The notes under the pieces were generated by a model. It was not told where the DNA came from. It ran no database searches and saw only the letters and a program-made list of their open reading frames with translations. Positions 20,035 to 29,327 of a stretch of 64,000 nucleotides of DNA are shown piece after piece. The DNA is taken from positions 868,001 through 932,000 of the forward strand of contig NC_015389.1 in assembly GCF_000195315.1 (NCBI RefSeq), written 5' to 3'. The number at the start of each line of letters is the position of its first letter. Positions within the stretch are counted from its first letter, which is position 1. The DNA is from Coriobacterium glomerans PW2. Lineage in GTDB: Bacteria > Actinomycetota > Coriobacteriia > Coriobacteriales > Coriobacteriaceae. A program made the position numbers and the translations under genes.

Positions 20035-20463
20035 ATGCTGACCGGAACATACGATCGCAATCTTGATGCGAAAGGTCGGCTGTCGCTCCCCGCGCCTCTG
20101 CGCAAGGAACTCGACGAGCACGTGTACGTTCTGCCCGCCCCCGATGTCGAAGCCCTGTATGTGTTTTCGAGCGATGAGTACAAGAACTGGGTCATGGGGT
20201 TGTTCGAGGTCCGAGGGGGCTTCAATCCGCGCGGTCGCGAGGATCAGGAGCTCATGAGGAAGATCAACTCTCGAGCGACGCGAACGGATATCGACGCCGC
20301 GTCTCGCATCGGCCTGTCCGAAGCGCTGCGACAGAAGGCGAATCTGAGCCGCGAGGTAGCGGTCATCGGCAACTTCGACCACCTTGAGATCTGGGACCGC
20401 GAGGTCTGGGAGCGCACCCAGATGCAGTCCGAGGACGATCTGTCCGATCTCTTCTTCTCATAG
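20035..20463 (+). CDS. mraZ: Transcriptional regulator MraZ
   Basis: MraZ is the ring-forming AbrB-fold regulator that heads most division/cell-wall clusters. The 142-residue protein begins MLTGTYDRNLDAKGRLSLPAPLR, the first family motif (the DxKGR loop), and has the second DAASRIGL repeat near residue 88. A gagagga site lies 14-20 bases before the ATG. It is the first gene of the long dcw run and G-rich boxes lie in its promoter. The acidic C-terminal tail is slightly longer than usual. Confidence 0.95.
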   Translation: MLTGTYDRNLDAKGRLSLPAPLRKELDEHVYVLPAPDVEALYVFSSDEYKNWVMGLFEVRGGFNPRGREDQELMRKINSRATRTDIDAASRIGLSEALRQKANLSREVAVIGNFDHLEIWDREVWERTQMQSEDDLSDLFFS

Positions 20464-20479
20464 CGACGGAGCACCGCAG

Positions 20480-21445
20480 ATGGCGAACGGAACATTGACA
20501 CCTGAATATCAGCATGAACCCGTAATGGTCGCAGAGGTGCTCGAGGCGTTGCGACCGGAGGAATCATCGGTGATCGTCGACTGCACGCTCGGGGGCGCCG
20601 GTCATGCCGTGCGGCTTGCCCGCGAGATGGGTCCGGAAGGTCAGCTCATCGGGATCGATCAAGATGACATGGCGCTGAACTCAGCTGCCGCAAGGCTCGA
20701 TCGCGAGGTGCCCGGCGTCGCCCACCGGCTCATGAAAGGCAACTTCCGAGATCTGGATGAGCTTCTGTGCGCAGCGGAGGTCCCCGGTGTCGACGGCTTT
20801 CTTTTCGATCTGGGGGTCTCGAGTCCGCAGCTCGACATTCCGAACCGCGGATTCTCATATCATGAGGACGCTCCGCTTGACATGCGCATGGATCCGCAGA
20901 GCGGCGGCCCGAGTGCAGCCGATGTCGTCAACGGTTACAGCGAGGCGGAGCTCATCCGGATACTGCACGCGTTCGGGGAGGAGCGCTTCGCTGGCGCGAT
21001 CGCCCGCGAGATCGTGAGACGTCGGAAGACGAAGCCGATATCCACTACGACCGAGCTGGTCGAAGTGATCAAGGCGGCAATTCCGGCCGCAGCGCGCCGT
21101 CAGGGGCCGCATCCTGCCCGACGCAGCTTTCAGGCCATTCGCATCGAGGTGAACCATGAGCTCGATGCGCTCTTGATCGGACTTCAGGCGGCGCTTCGCT
21201 GGCTGAATCCGGCCGGTCGCATCTGCGTCATCTCGTATCACTCGTTGGAGGATCGCATCGTGAAGCGCTTGTTCCAAAGCGCGAGTCGAGGTTGCACCTG
21301 TCCGCCGGATATTCCGGTGTGCGTATGCGGGAACGTGCCGATACTCAAGGTCATAACCAAAAAGCCTCTGGTCGCCACGACCGAGGAGGTCGAGCGAAAT
21401 CCGCGGTCGCGATCTGCGAAGATTCGCGTGGCGATGAAGCTCTAG
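20480..21445 (+). CDS. rsmH: 16S rRNA (cytosine(1402)-N(4))-methyltransferase
   Basis: RsmH (MraW) methylates N4 of C1402 in the ribosomal P site. The 321-residue product has HEPVMVAEVLEAL, the SAM-binding VDCTLGGAGHA, DQDD, FLFDLGVSSPQLD, GFSYHEDAPLDMRMD and the C-terminal RNPRSRSAK-type ending, here VERNPRSRSAKIR. The ATG at 20480 follows a cggag site; the longer upstream frame overlaps mraZ and is not family-like. It lies 16 bases after mraZ. Confidence 0.96.
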   Translation: MANGTLTPEYQHEPVMVAEVLEALRPEESSVIVDCTLGGAGHAVRLAREMGPEGQLIGIDQDDMALNSAAARLDREVPGVAHRLMKGNFRDLDELLCAAEVPGVDGFLFDLGVSSPQLDIPNRGFSYHEDAPLDMRMDPQSGGPSAADVVNGYSEAELIRILHAFGEERFAGAIAREIVRRRKTKPISTTTELVEVIKAAIPAAARRQGPHPARRSFQAIRIEVNHELDALLIGLQAALRWLNPAGRICVISYHSLEDRIVKRLFQSASRGCTCPPDIPVCVCGNVPILKVITKKPLVATTEEVERNPRSRSAKIRVAMKL

Positions 21446-21514
21446 TCAGCGTTACGGAAACGTCAACCGTCGGCAGCAGTGTTCGACGTATTCGAGATGG
21501 GAGGCATGCATACC

Positions 21515-21970
21515 ATGGGTTACTACACATCGAACGCAGCCTACGCTTATGATATGCAGGCTCAGCCGCAATTCGAGCAGGATCCTCGGCCGCAGCGCGG
21601 ATCGGCACCTGAGGGACGCCCCCGCTTCGACGTCTACACCGGCGAGGGACTCGAGGCCAACCAAGCGGTCAGCCCCGTGTTCACTCATGTCGTAAAAGTG
21701 TTCTGCGTGCTGATGGTGCTGTTTTGCGCCCTCGGTGGGGTTCGCGTCGCTCTTGCGAGTCTGACCGCCTCCTCGCTCGATGCCAACGCCAGGTTGTCGA
21801 GCAAGCTCGAGGACGCACGGCAGCAGAGTTCGACTCTGGAGGTCATGAAGGCGGTCTATGGTTCCGATACGCGCATTCGCGATCTTGCGACCGCGACGTT
21901 CGGTATGGTTCCATGCAACGAGGGGGTCGATCTCGATCTGAGCGGCTCCTCCGGGCATTCTCCGGAGTAG
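21515..21970 (+). CDS. ftsL: FtsL-like division protein
   Basis: The 151-residue product has a cytoplasmic N-terminal part of about 60 residues, one membrane segment (about residues 64-87, VVKVFCVLMVLFCALGGVRVAL), then a short heptad-like helix with KLEDARQQSSTLEVMK. This bitopic layout and its place between rsmH and ftsI identify it as the FtsL equivalent, which recruits and activates FtsW-FtsI with its partners. Sequence similarity in FtsL proteins is weak, so the call rests on position and topology. The ATG at 21515 is ten bases after gggagg; ATGs at 21497 and 21506 are too close to or upstream of it. Confidence 0.72.
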   Translation: MGYYTSNAAYAYDMQAQPQFEQDPRPQRGSAPEGRPRFDVYTGEGLEANQAVSPVFTHVVKVFCVLMVLFCALGGVRVALASLTASSLDANARLSSKLEDARQQSSTLEVMKAVYGSDTRIRDLATATFGMVPCNEGVDLDLSGSSGHSPE

Positions 21971-21977
21971 CCCGATC

Positions 21978-23753
21978 ATGTCTGGGCACCGTGACAGCAC
22001 AGGTCGGCCTCGCGCCCCCCATGGCGCAGGTTCACCGCCCTCGGGTGGTTCGCGCGGACCTCGGCCTGCGACCGATCTGTTTCACAGCGATATGGCGCAT
22101 GAAAGCATATCCCGTTGGACGTTTCTCATGGGTGGTCTGGGTTTGGGACTCGCAGCGGGCATCGCCAAGCTGACGGATTATCAGATCATCAATGTCCAGA
22201 AAGATCGGAAGCGGGCGGACGAGCGGCGCGTATCGAACCAGGTTCTCCATGCGAAACGCGGAACCATGTACGATCGAAACGGAAACGTTCTGGCATCCAG
22301 TGTGGAGTGCCAGAATATCTACGTGAATCCCAGGCTCATCGAAGATCGCGACAAGGCGGCGGAGACGCTGTCCTCGGTACTGGGGCTTGACAAGGCGAGC
22401 TGTCAGGAGAAGGTCAGCCGCGACTCATCATTCGCCTACGTCAAGCGCCAGGTCGATCAAGAGGAAGCCGACAGGCTGCTCGCGGAGAACATCAAAGGCA
22501 TCGAATCGGAACCGGCGATCAAGCGCGTCTACCCGTACGGCGCCCTCGCTTCGCAGGTGCTGGGTGTTGTAAGCACCGACAACGAAGGGGTCTCCGGCCT
22601 CGAGAAGCAATATGACGACATCTTGGCGGGAGAGGATGGCTCGCTGGTTCGCGAGCGAGGCAGAGACGGCTCCTATATCGCCGGGGGAGCCTACAAGAAA
22701 ATTCCCGCGAGCAACGGTACCGATATCGTCACAACGCTGGATGCGAACATCCAGCGCGCCGCCGAGGAGGCGATCGCCGCATCCGTGGAGCAGACGAAGG
22801 CTCACTACGGGTCGGTGGTCGTGACCGATCCGAGATGCGGAGAGATACTCGCGGCGTGCTCATATCCAACGTACAATCAGCTCGATCTCGCGAACACCCA
22901 AGCGGCCGATATGAACCTGCGCGTGGTTACAGACGCCTACGAGCCCGGCTCTGTCTTCAAGGCGCTCGTCTGCGCAGCCGCACTCGATCTCGGCGTGGTC
23001 ACCCCGGAGACGACCTTTGAGGTACCAGCCAAAATCAAAGTCGGCGATGATTGGGTGAGCGACGCGGACAAGCGCACCTTCGGCATGACCATGACAGTCC
23101 GCGAGATCATGCGACGTTCCTCCAATACCGGCATGGTGATGGTCGGTGCAAAGATCGGTGCCGATCACTTTTCCGAGTATCTGAAACGATATGGCATAGG
23201 AACCCTGTCAGGTGTCGATTTTCCGGGCGAGGCGACCGGCATCGTTCGGTCGCGCGACAGCTATGACGGATCGAGTTTGGGCTCCATGTCTTTCGGACAG
23301 GGTATCTCGGTCTCACCGATCGAGATAACCCGCGCGGTGGGGGCCATCGCCAACAAGGGGATCATGGTCACGCCGCACCTCCTGAAGTCGATGCATGGCA
23401 AAGCGGTGGACAAAAGCGACGAGGACGTGCGCGTCATCAGCGAAAAAGCCGCCTCGAAGGATATCTCCATGATGATCACGGTCGTTGACGAGGGAACCGG
23501 CAAAGGCGGAAGAATCGACAACTACGAGATCGCCGGCAAGACCGGAACCGCCCAGCGGGCATCGCAATCAGGGGGCTATCAGAAGAACAGCTACATGGCT
23601 TCATTCATGGGCTTCGCTCCGGCGCGCGACCCGAGAGCGCTGGTCTATATCACCCTCGACGGCACGCCGAACGGCTCCGATGCCGCAGCGGTGCCGTTTC
23701 GCAGCGTGATGTCCTCCGCGCTGTCGGTGCTTGGCGTCGCGCCGACGCGCTGA
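21978..23753 (+). CDS. ftsI: Septal class B penicillin-binding protein (FtsI/PBP3 type)
   Basis: The 591-residue transpeptidase crosslinks septal peptidoglycan. It has a 45-residue cytoplasmic tail, one membrane anchor (about 46-66), a dimerisation/pedestal domain with RGTMYDRNG, and the penicillin-binding domain with the active serine S325 in SVFK (325-328), SSN at 381-383 and KTGT at 521-524. No PASTA repeats follow. It begins eight bases after ftsL. In most clusters murE follows; here murF follows directly. Confidence 0.95.
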   Translation: MSGHRDSTGRPRAPHGAGSPPSGGSRGPRPATDLFHSDMAHESISRWTFLMGGLGLGLAAGIAKLTDYQIINVQKDRKRADERRVSNQVLHAKRGTMYDRNGNVLASSVECQNIYVNPRLIEDRDKAAETLSSVLGLDKASCQEKVSRDSSFAYVKRQVDQEEADRLLAENIKGIESEPAIKRVYPYGALASQVLGVVSTDNEGVSGLEKQYDDILAGEDGSLVRERGRDGSYIAGGAYKKIPASNGTDIVTTLDANIQRAAEEAIAASVEQTKAHYGSVVVTDPRCGEILAACSYPTYNQLDLANTQAADMNLRVVTDAYEPGSVFKALVCAAALDLGVVTPETTFEVPAKIKVGDDWVSDADKRTFGMTMTVREIMRRSSNTGMVMVGAKIGADHFSEYLKRYGIGTLSGVDFPGEATGIVRSRDSYDGSSLGSMSFGQGISVSPIEITRAVGAIANKGIMVTPHLLKSMHGKAVDKSDEDVRVISEKAASKDISMMITVVDEGTGKGGRIDNYEIAGKTGTAQRASQSGGYQKNSYMASFMGFAPARDPRALVYITLDGTPNGSDAAAVPFRSVMSSALSVLGVAPTR

Positions 23754-23845
23754 GCCGCAAGGAGAACTCACAGGGCCTGCACGAACCGGATGCGGTCTGT
23801 AGGGTACAATTGCCAGCTGGATGTCAGGCTATGAAGGAGCATGGA

Positions 23846-25282
23846 GTGATTGAGATCACGGCAGCGGATATGACGGCGATCACGGGGTCGCGCCTTTGCG
23901 CGGGCCCGTCCGACCGCGTCTGCCGCGGTTGCGTGATAGATTCGCGCGATGTCGGCAGCGATGCGGTGTTCGTGGCGTTTCCCGGTGAGCACGTCGACGG
24001 CAACGATTTTGCGATCGCCGCCGTACAAGCGGGCGCCGGAGCGGTCGTTCTCACGCGTGAGCCGTCGCGCGAGCTGTGCTCGGCGGCCGATCAGCGCGGC
24101 TGCGCCGTTGCGTACACGAACGATGCCGAAAGGTTTCTTCTCGCGCTTGCACATGACTACCGTTCTCGACTCGGGTGCCCTGTCGTGGGCATTACCGGCT
24201 CGATCGGCAAGACGACGACGAAGGACATGGTCGCGGCTCTGCTTTCAACGCGCTATCGCGTGCACGCCACGATCGGCAACCGCAACAATCTGATCGGAAT
24301 GCCGCTCACGGTGCTCTCAGCTCCTGAGGACACCCAGGCCCTCATCCTGGAGATGGGCATGAGCGCCAGCGGTGAGATCGAGCGGCTCTCTCGCTGCGCC
24401 GCCCCGACGCACGCCATCATCACCAGGATCGGAACATCTCATATAGGCATGCTTGGCAGTCGAGACGCGATCGCGCGCGCGAAGGCCGAGATCGTATCCG
24501 GGATGATCCCCTGGTCGGCACCCGAATGCGAGCGCTCACCGCTTCTCGTTCTCAGCAGCGAGGATGATTTCACGTCCTTCATAAGCGATCGCTTCGCCGA
24601 GCCGGCGGGGGTTCGCATCGCGCTGGCGGGAACGCGCGCAGACGCTGATGTCACGGTCCGGCGGTGTCGCCTCGATGATCAGGGGTGCGCGTCATTCGAG
24701 CTATCGTTTCGCGACGGGTGCCAGCTCAAGGCGAACCTTGCCGCCCCCGGCGCCCACGCGGTTCAAGACGCCGCGCTCGCCGCCGCGCTCGCCTATGATC
24801 TGGGCGTCTCGCCGCGTGATATGATCGCAGCGTTCGGTGCGCTTGCGATCACGTCTCACCGGCAGCAGATACGTCTAGCGTCGGGCGGCGCCAAGATCAT
24901 CGACGATTCCTATAATGCGAGTCCGGAGTCCATGGCGGCGGGCTTGGACCTGCTCCTCGCGCTCTCCGGGGCCCGCAGACGCATCGCCGTTCTCGGGGAG
25001 ATGGGCGAGCTGGGTGAGCGGTCGGAGCGAATGCACGCTCTCGTGGGGGCCTATGCGGCCGCCAAGCAGCTCGACCTGCTCGTGTGCGTCGGCCATGAGG
25101 CGGCTCGCACCATGGCCGACGCGGCGCGTCTCATGGGCATGCCCGCGCATCGCATCGAGATCGCATCGAGTGCCCATGCCGTGCTCGACCGCTTCGGTTC
25201 TGGGCTCGGCCGGGGGGATCTCGTGCTTGTGAAGGGATCGCGTTTTGTTGGACTCGATCGGTTCGTGGAGGGGGTTTGTTGA
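23846..25282 (+). CDS. murF: UDP-MurNAc-tripeptide--D-Ala-D-Ala ligase
   Basis: MurF adds D-Ala-D-Ala to complete the UDP-MurNAc pentapeptide. The 478-residue product has an N-terminal substrate-binding domain, the ATP loop GITGSIGKTTTKD, the EMGMSASGEIERL block and the C-terminal IIDDSYNASPESM and LGEMGELG motifs. The best start is the GTG at 23846 (IEITAADM), six bases after aaggag; in-frame ATGs at 23810 and 23831 have no site and the sequence before the GTG is not conserved. mraY begins in its stop codon (TGATG). Confidence 0.95.
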   Translation: MIEITAADMTAITGSRLCAGPSDRVCRGCVIDSRDVGSDAVFVAFPGEHVDGNDFAIAAVQAGAGAVVLTREPSRELCSAADQRGCAVAYTNDAERFLLALAHDYRSRLGCPVVGITGSIGKTTTKDMVAALLSTRYRVHATIGNRNNLIGMPLTVLSAPEDTQALILEMGMSASGEIERLSRCAAPTHAIITRIGTSHIGMLGSRDAIARAKAEIVSGMIPWSAPECERSPLLVLSSEDDFTSFISDRFAEPAGVRIALAGTRADADVTVRRCRLDDQGCASFELSFRDGCQLKANLAAPGAHAVQDAALAAALAYDLGVSPRDMIAAFGALAITSHRQQIRLASGGAKIIDDSYNASPESMAAGLDLLLALSGARRRIAVLGEMGELGERSERMHALVGAYAAAKQLDLLVCVGHEAARTMADAARLMGMPAHRIEIASSAHAVLDRFGSGLGRGDLVLVKGSRFVGLDRFVEGVC

Positions 25283-26316
25283 TGTTGGGCAACCCCGCCT
25301 ACCCGACCTACCAGGCGTTTATCGCGCTCGGGGTTGCCGCATGCGTGGCCATGGTCCTCATGCCGCTTTGGATCTGGCTGCTCAGGTTCGAGGGCATCGG
25401 CCAGCAGGTGCGCGCCGACGGTCCCAGTCGCCACCTCGTCAAGCAGGGCACTCCGACGATGGGCGGCGTGGTCATCCTCGCTGCGATCTTCATCTCGTGT
25501 CTGCTCGTCGGCCACGTGTCCATACGGCTCGCGCTCGTGCTCGCCGCCACCTTGGCGACCGGTCTGCTCGGCCTCATCGATGATGCCATCTCGGTCACAC
25601 GCGGCCGCTCGCTCGGACTCACGCCGCATGCCAAGATGATCAGCTTGACCCTGATCTGCGTGCTGTTCTGTCTGGCGATCGTCAACTGGGGAGGCGTGAC
25701 GCCGACGGTTCGCTTTCTCGGGGGATTCGAGATCGATCTCGGTGTATTGTCGAGTGAACTTTCGATAGGGGATCGGCTGATCTCGGTTCCTTGGTTGTAT
25801 CTCGTGTTCACATGGGTGCTCATCGCGGGTTTTTCCAATGCGGTCAACCTGACCGACGGTCTGGACGGCCTGGCGGGAGGAACCTCGATGATCGCTATGC
25901 TCGTCATGGCCGCCCTCGCGTTTCTGAACGGCGACCCCGGACTGTCGGTCTTCTCGGCTGCGTGCGCCGGTGCCTGCTTGGGCTTTCTCTGGTACAACTG
26001 CTATCCTGCGAGCATCTTCATGGGCGATACCGGTTCGCTTTCGCTTGGAGCCGCGTTCGCCTGCGTCGCGATCGCGACGAGCACCGAGATCGCCTCGCTG
26101 CTCATCGGTGCGCTTTTCGTCATCGAGGCCCTGTCTGTCATAATCCAGGTCATCAGCTTCAAGGCGACCGGTCGCCGCGTCTTCCTCATGGCGCCCATTC
26201 ACCATCATTTTGAGAAGCTGGGATGGGCAGAGACGAAGGTCGTGATTCGGTTCTGGTTGATCTCCGCAGCGTGCGGGGCACTCGGGTTCGCGCTTCTCTT
26301 TCAGCTGGGTCTGTGA
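25282..26316 (+). CDS. mraY: Phospho-N-acetylmuramoyl-pentapeptide-transferase
   Basis: MraY transfers phospho-MurNAc-pentapeptide to undecaprenyl phosphate, making lipid I at the inner membrane face. The 344-residue, roughly ten-pass membrane protein has KQGTPTMGG, LIDDAIS, the catalytic NAVNLTDGLDGLAGG, FMGDTGSLSLGA and the IHHHFE motif followed by a final membrane helix. The ATG at 25282 overlaps the murF TGA by one base and has ggaggggg seven bases before it. Confidence 0.97.
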   Translation: MLGNPAYPTYQAFIALGVAACVAMVLMPLWIWLLRFEGIGQQVRADGPSRHLVKQGTPTMGGVVILAAIFISCLLVGHVSIRLALVLAATLATGLLGLIDDAISVTRGRSLGLTPHAKMISLTLICVLFCLAIVNWGGVTPTVRFLGGFEIDLGVLSSELSIGDRLISVPWLYLVFTWVLIAGFSNAVNLTDGLDGLAGGTSMIAMLVMAALAFLNGDPGLSVFSAACAGACLGFLWYNCYPASIFMGDTGSLSLGAAFACVAIATSTEIASLLIGALFVIEALSVIIQVISFKATGRRVFLMAPIHHHFEKLGWAETKVVIRFWLISAACGALGFALLFQLGL

Positions 26317-26322
26317 TCATAC

Positions 26323-27735
26323 ATGACGCTGCCTGATTCGTTCGATCTGCTTGTTCTCGGTCTCGGAACGACCGGTGTCGATGTGGCGCGCTGGGGAGCG
26401 ACCCATCTGGGAGGCCGGGTCAGCTCCGTGACGGTTTTTGCGGGCGCGTCCTGCGAGCCGAGCGACGCCCATCGCGATCTCGAGGACTCGGGTGTGAGGA
26501 TCGAGTACGGGACCGATTCTGTTCGAGGCGGCTATGACGTCTGCGTCGCCAGTCCGGGCATCTCCGAGTTCTCCGCGTTCTTCGGATCCGCCCGCGCGCA
26601 CGCAGCCGAGATCATGGGCGAGCCCGAGTTCGCCTGGCGGCTGAGTCCGGAGCGCTGGATCGCCGTGACCGGTACGAACGGCAAGACCACGACGGTCTCT
26701 CTGACCGGTCAGCTGCTGAGCGCCGCGCGCATTCCCTGCGAGGTGGTCGGCAACATCGGGGAGACGGCGATATCGCAGGTGGACCGTCGTCAGGACGGTG
26801 ATTGGTTCGTCGCGGAGCTTTCGAGTTATCAGCTGGCGACGACATCTGAGTTCCATCCTCGCGCGGCGGTGCTGCTGAACATCACTCCCGACCACCTGCG
26901 ATGGCATCGCGGCTTTGAGAATTACGCACGGGCCAAGCTCAAGATTCTGCAAAATCTTGACGAGAACGATCTCGCGATCATCGATGTCGACGATCCGGGT
27001 CTCAGGCGTCTCGGCTCGCAGGTGATCGCTTCGCATCGCCGCATTCTGAGACTCGCGCATGATGATCCGGCATCTGTCGACGCCGCCTTCGTGCGCGCCG
27101 GAAGGCTTGTCGTGCGTCTGGACGGCATCGAACATGATCTGGCGCGTGTCTCAGAGCTTGCGGTGGCCGGAGCGCACAATGTGTCGAATGCGCTTGCCGC
27201 TTCGGCTTCGGCGCTCCTCGCGGGTGCATCCGATGCCGCGGTCTCAGAGGGCCTGCGCGCCTTTTCGTCACTGGAGCATCGCATGGAGCCCGCGGGGGAT
27301 ATCGATGGCGTGCGTTTCTACAACGATTCGAAGGCGACGAACACGGATGCGGTCGAGAAGGCGCTCACGGCGTTTCCCGGCGACCGTGTCATCCTGCTGC
27401 TCGGAGGATATGACAAGGGGACGCCCCTCCACGGGTTCGCTACTCGCGTCGTGCAGCAGATCGGCGCGGTCGTGTGCTTCGGTCAGGCGCGTCGACGTTT
27501 CATGGATGCGATGACAGGCGCCGCGAGCGGTCTGGATGTCGATGTCGCCGAGGCGGACGACCTTCTTGATGCCGTGGACGTCGCTCGCTCCCTCGCCTGC
27601 CGCGGCGATGTGATCCTGCTCTCGCCGGCATGCTCCTCATTCGACGAGTTCCAAGACTTCGAAGAGCGCGGAAGGCGCTTCAAAGCCTATCTAGACGAGC
27701 TGCGCGCGCGCGGATCAGGCGGGCAGGGACAGTGA
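26323..27735 (+). CDS. murD: UDP-MurNAc-L-alanine--D-glutamate ligase
   Basis: MurD adds D-glutamate to UDP-MurNAc-L-Ala. The 470-residue protein starts with a Rossmann-like LGLGTTGVDVARW segment, then VASPGIS, the ATP loop VTGTNGKTTTVSL, ELSSYQL, LNITPDHLRWH, the carbamylated-lysine region and FYNDSKATNTDAVEKAL with LLLGGYDKG near the C-terminus. It lies six bases behind mraY; the ribosome site is weak, consistent with coupling to the gene ahead. Confidence 0.95.
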   Translation: MTLPDSFDLLVLGLGTTGVDVARWGATHLGGRVSSVTVFAGASCEPSDAHRDLEDSGVRIEYGTDSVRGGYDVCVASPGISEFSAFFGSARAHAAEIMGEPEFAWRLSPERWIAVTGTNGKTTTVSLTGQLLSAARIPCEVVGNIGETAISQVDRRQDGDWFVAELSSYQLATTSEFHPRAAVLLNITPDHLRWHRGFENYARAKLKILQNLDENDLAIIDVDDPGLRRLGSQVIASHRRILRLAHDDPASVDAAFVRAGRLVVRLDGIEHDLARVSELAVAGAHNVSNALAASASALLAGASDAAVSEGLRAFSSLEHRMEPAGDIDGVRFYNDSKATNTDAVEKALTAFPGDRVILLLGGYDKGTPLHGFATRVVQQIGAVVCFGQARRRFMDAMTGAASGLDVDVAEADDLLDAVDVARSLACRGDVILLSPACSSFDEFQDFEERGRRFKAYLDELRARGSGGQGQ

Positions 27736-27743
27736 GGGGCGAC

Positions 27744-29327
27744 GTGACAGAGACGGCCAGGCGTCCGAAGAAGTCCGATCCAGCCTCCGGGGGCTCTCCG
27801 AGCGCGGGACCGGCGAGCTCGGAGCATTCGAGACTCGCCGAGCGCCTCATAGGGGGCGTCCCCGCGCGCATCATGCGGCCGCGTCTGATCTTTCTCGTCT
27901 GCTTGGCCGCCCTTTTGGGTTTCGGTCTGCTCATGGTCTACTCCGCATCATCGGTCGAGGCGCTCAAGGAGGTCGGCAGCTCCACGTACTATCTCGAGCG
28001 CCAGGCGCTGTTCATTGCCGTGGGCGCGGCGGCTATGCTCGCGATCTCGCGCGTGCCGTTGGAGATCATGAGGCGAGACGTCATATGGGGGGTATGGGCA
28101 GGTCTGCTCCTTTTGCTTTTGGCCGTGCTGGTGCTCGGCCATGATGCAGGCGGGGCCCGTCGCTGGGTCTCAATCGGATTCGTTCAGTTCCAACCCTCGG
28201 AGTTCGCCAAGGCGATCGTCATCGTCACGGCGGCGAAGCTGTTTCACGAGTACTACGAAGCCCGCGCCCTTCAGACCGAGAACTTTCTCATCCTGCTCGC
28301 GGTTTGCGTGTGCATCCCGCTGCTCCTCATAATCGTCGAACCGGATTTCGGAACGTGCGCGATAATCGGCACGACGATATTCGCGATGTGCTATCTCGCC
28401 GGCTTCTCCTATAGGCTGCTCGCACCTCTGACGGCGCTGGCCGTGATCGCGTGCGCGGTGATCGTTTTGTCCTCGAGCTATCGCTCGGCTCGGCTGCTCG
28501 CCGACCCCTGGGCGGATGCGCTCGGTGATGGCTATCAAGCCACGCTCGCTATCATGGCCTTCGCCTCGGGCGGGCCGCTCGGTCGCGGTATCGGGAACTC
28601 GACGATGAAGTACAGTTACCTGCCCGAGGCGCACAACGACTACATCCTCGCCATCATCGGAGAGGAGCTGGGCTACGTCGGAACGATCATCTTTCTCGCC
28701 GTCGTGGCCCTTCTGATCTATGCCGCGCTCACCATAGCGAAGCGCTCGCCGACGATTCAGGGTCGCATGATCGCGACGGGCTGCGGCGCCCTCATCGCGA
28801 TTCAGTTTCTGGTCAACGCGCTGGGGATCCTGGGTGCCATTCCCATGACCGGCAAGACCATGCCGTTTATCTCATACGGTGGATCCTCTGTGGTGGCATC
28901 GCTTGTTTTATGCGGGCTCATCTTGCGCGTCTCCATCGAGAGCGCCACCAAGACGGTCTACGACGAGCGGCGGGAGGATTTTGCGGTGCTGGATGAAAGC
29001 ACCGCAGGGCAGGTTCACGTTCGTTCCTCTCGACGATCGGGTGCGCCGTTCACGGTCGTGGACGGCTCCGGCTCCAGGACCGCATCGGACCCCCCGGGGC
29101 GCCTTCGGGCCGCATCGTGGCGCGGACACTCATCAGCCCCATTGCCGCAGCGAGCCGATGAGCGCGCTTCCGGTCGCGCGCGGGGGCGGGATCGCGTCGA
29201 GCCGGCCGAGCGGTTGAGGAGGCGCGCTGAGACGTCGTCTCACGGGTATGATGGAGGAAGGGGTGCGACCCGCTCGCGCCCGGACACGCAGAGACGCCCA
29301 GCAAGGAGGAGCCGTCATGATCGATAG
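27744..29327 (+). CDS. ftsW: Septal peptidoglycan glycosyltransferase FtsW with long C-terminal tail
   Basis: FtsW is the SEDS-family polymerase working with FtsI at the septum. The 527-residue protein has a cytoplasmic N-terminal tail of about 45 residues, around ten membrane helices, and the SEDS signatures SSFYLERQ-like STYYLERQ, FQPSEFAK, EPDFGT, LPEAHNDYILAIIGEELG and GKTMPFISYGGSS. A basic, Gly/Arg/Ser-rich tail of about 130 residues follows, unlike compact FtsW proteins. Start choice is between GTG 27732 and GTG 27744; the latter follows gagggg. It overlaps murG by 11 bases. Confidence 0.92.
   Translation: MTETARRPKKSDPASGGSPSAGPASSEHSRLAERLIGGVPARIMRPRLIFLVCLAALLGFGLLMVYSASSVEALKEVGSSTYYLERQALFIAVGAAAMLAISRVPLEIMRRDVIWGVWAGLLLLLLAVLVLGHDAGGARRWVSIGFVQFQPSEFAKAIVIVTAAKLFHEYYEARALQTENFLILLAVCVCIPLLLIIVEPDFGTCAIIGTTIFAMCYLAGFSYRLLAPLTALAVIACAVIVLSSSYRSARLLADPWADALGDGYQATLAIMAFASGGPLGRGIGNSTMKYSYLPEAHNDYILAIIGEELGYVGTIIFLAVVALLIYAALTIAKRSPTIQGRMIATGCGALIAIQFLVNALGILGAIPMTGKTMPFISYGGSSVVASLVLCGLILRVSIESATKTVYDERREDFAVLDESTAGQVHVRSSRRSGAPFTVVDGSGSRTASDPPGRLRAASWRGHSSAPLPQRADERASGRARGRDRVEPAERLRRRAETSSHGYDGGRGATRSRPDTQRRPARRSRHDR

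Noticed and set aside
25051-26208. A 385-residue minus-strand frame opposite murF/mraY
   Set aside because: Charged, repetitive and antisense to two conserved cell-wall genes.
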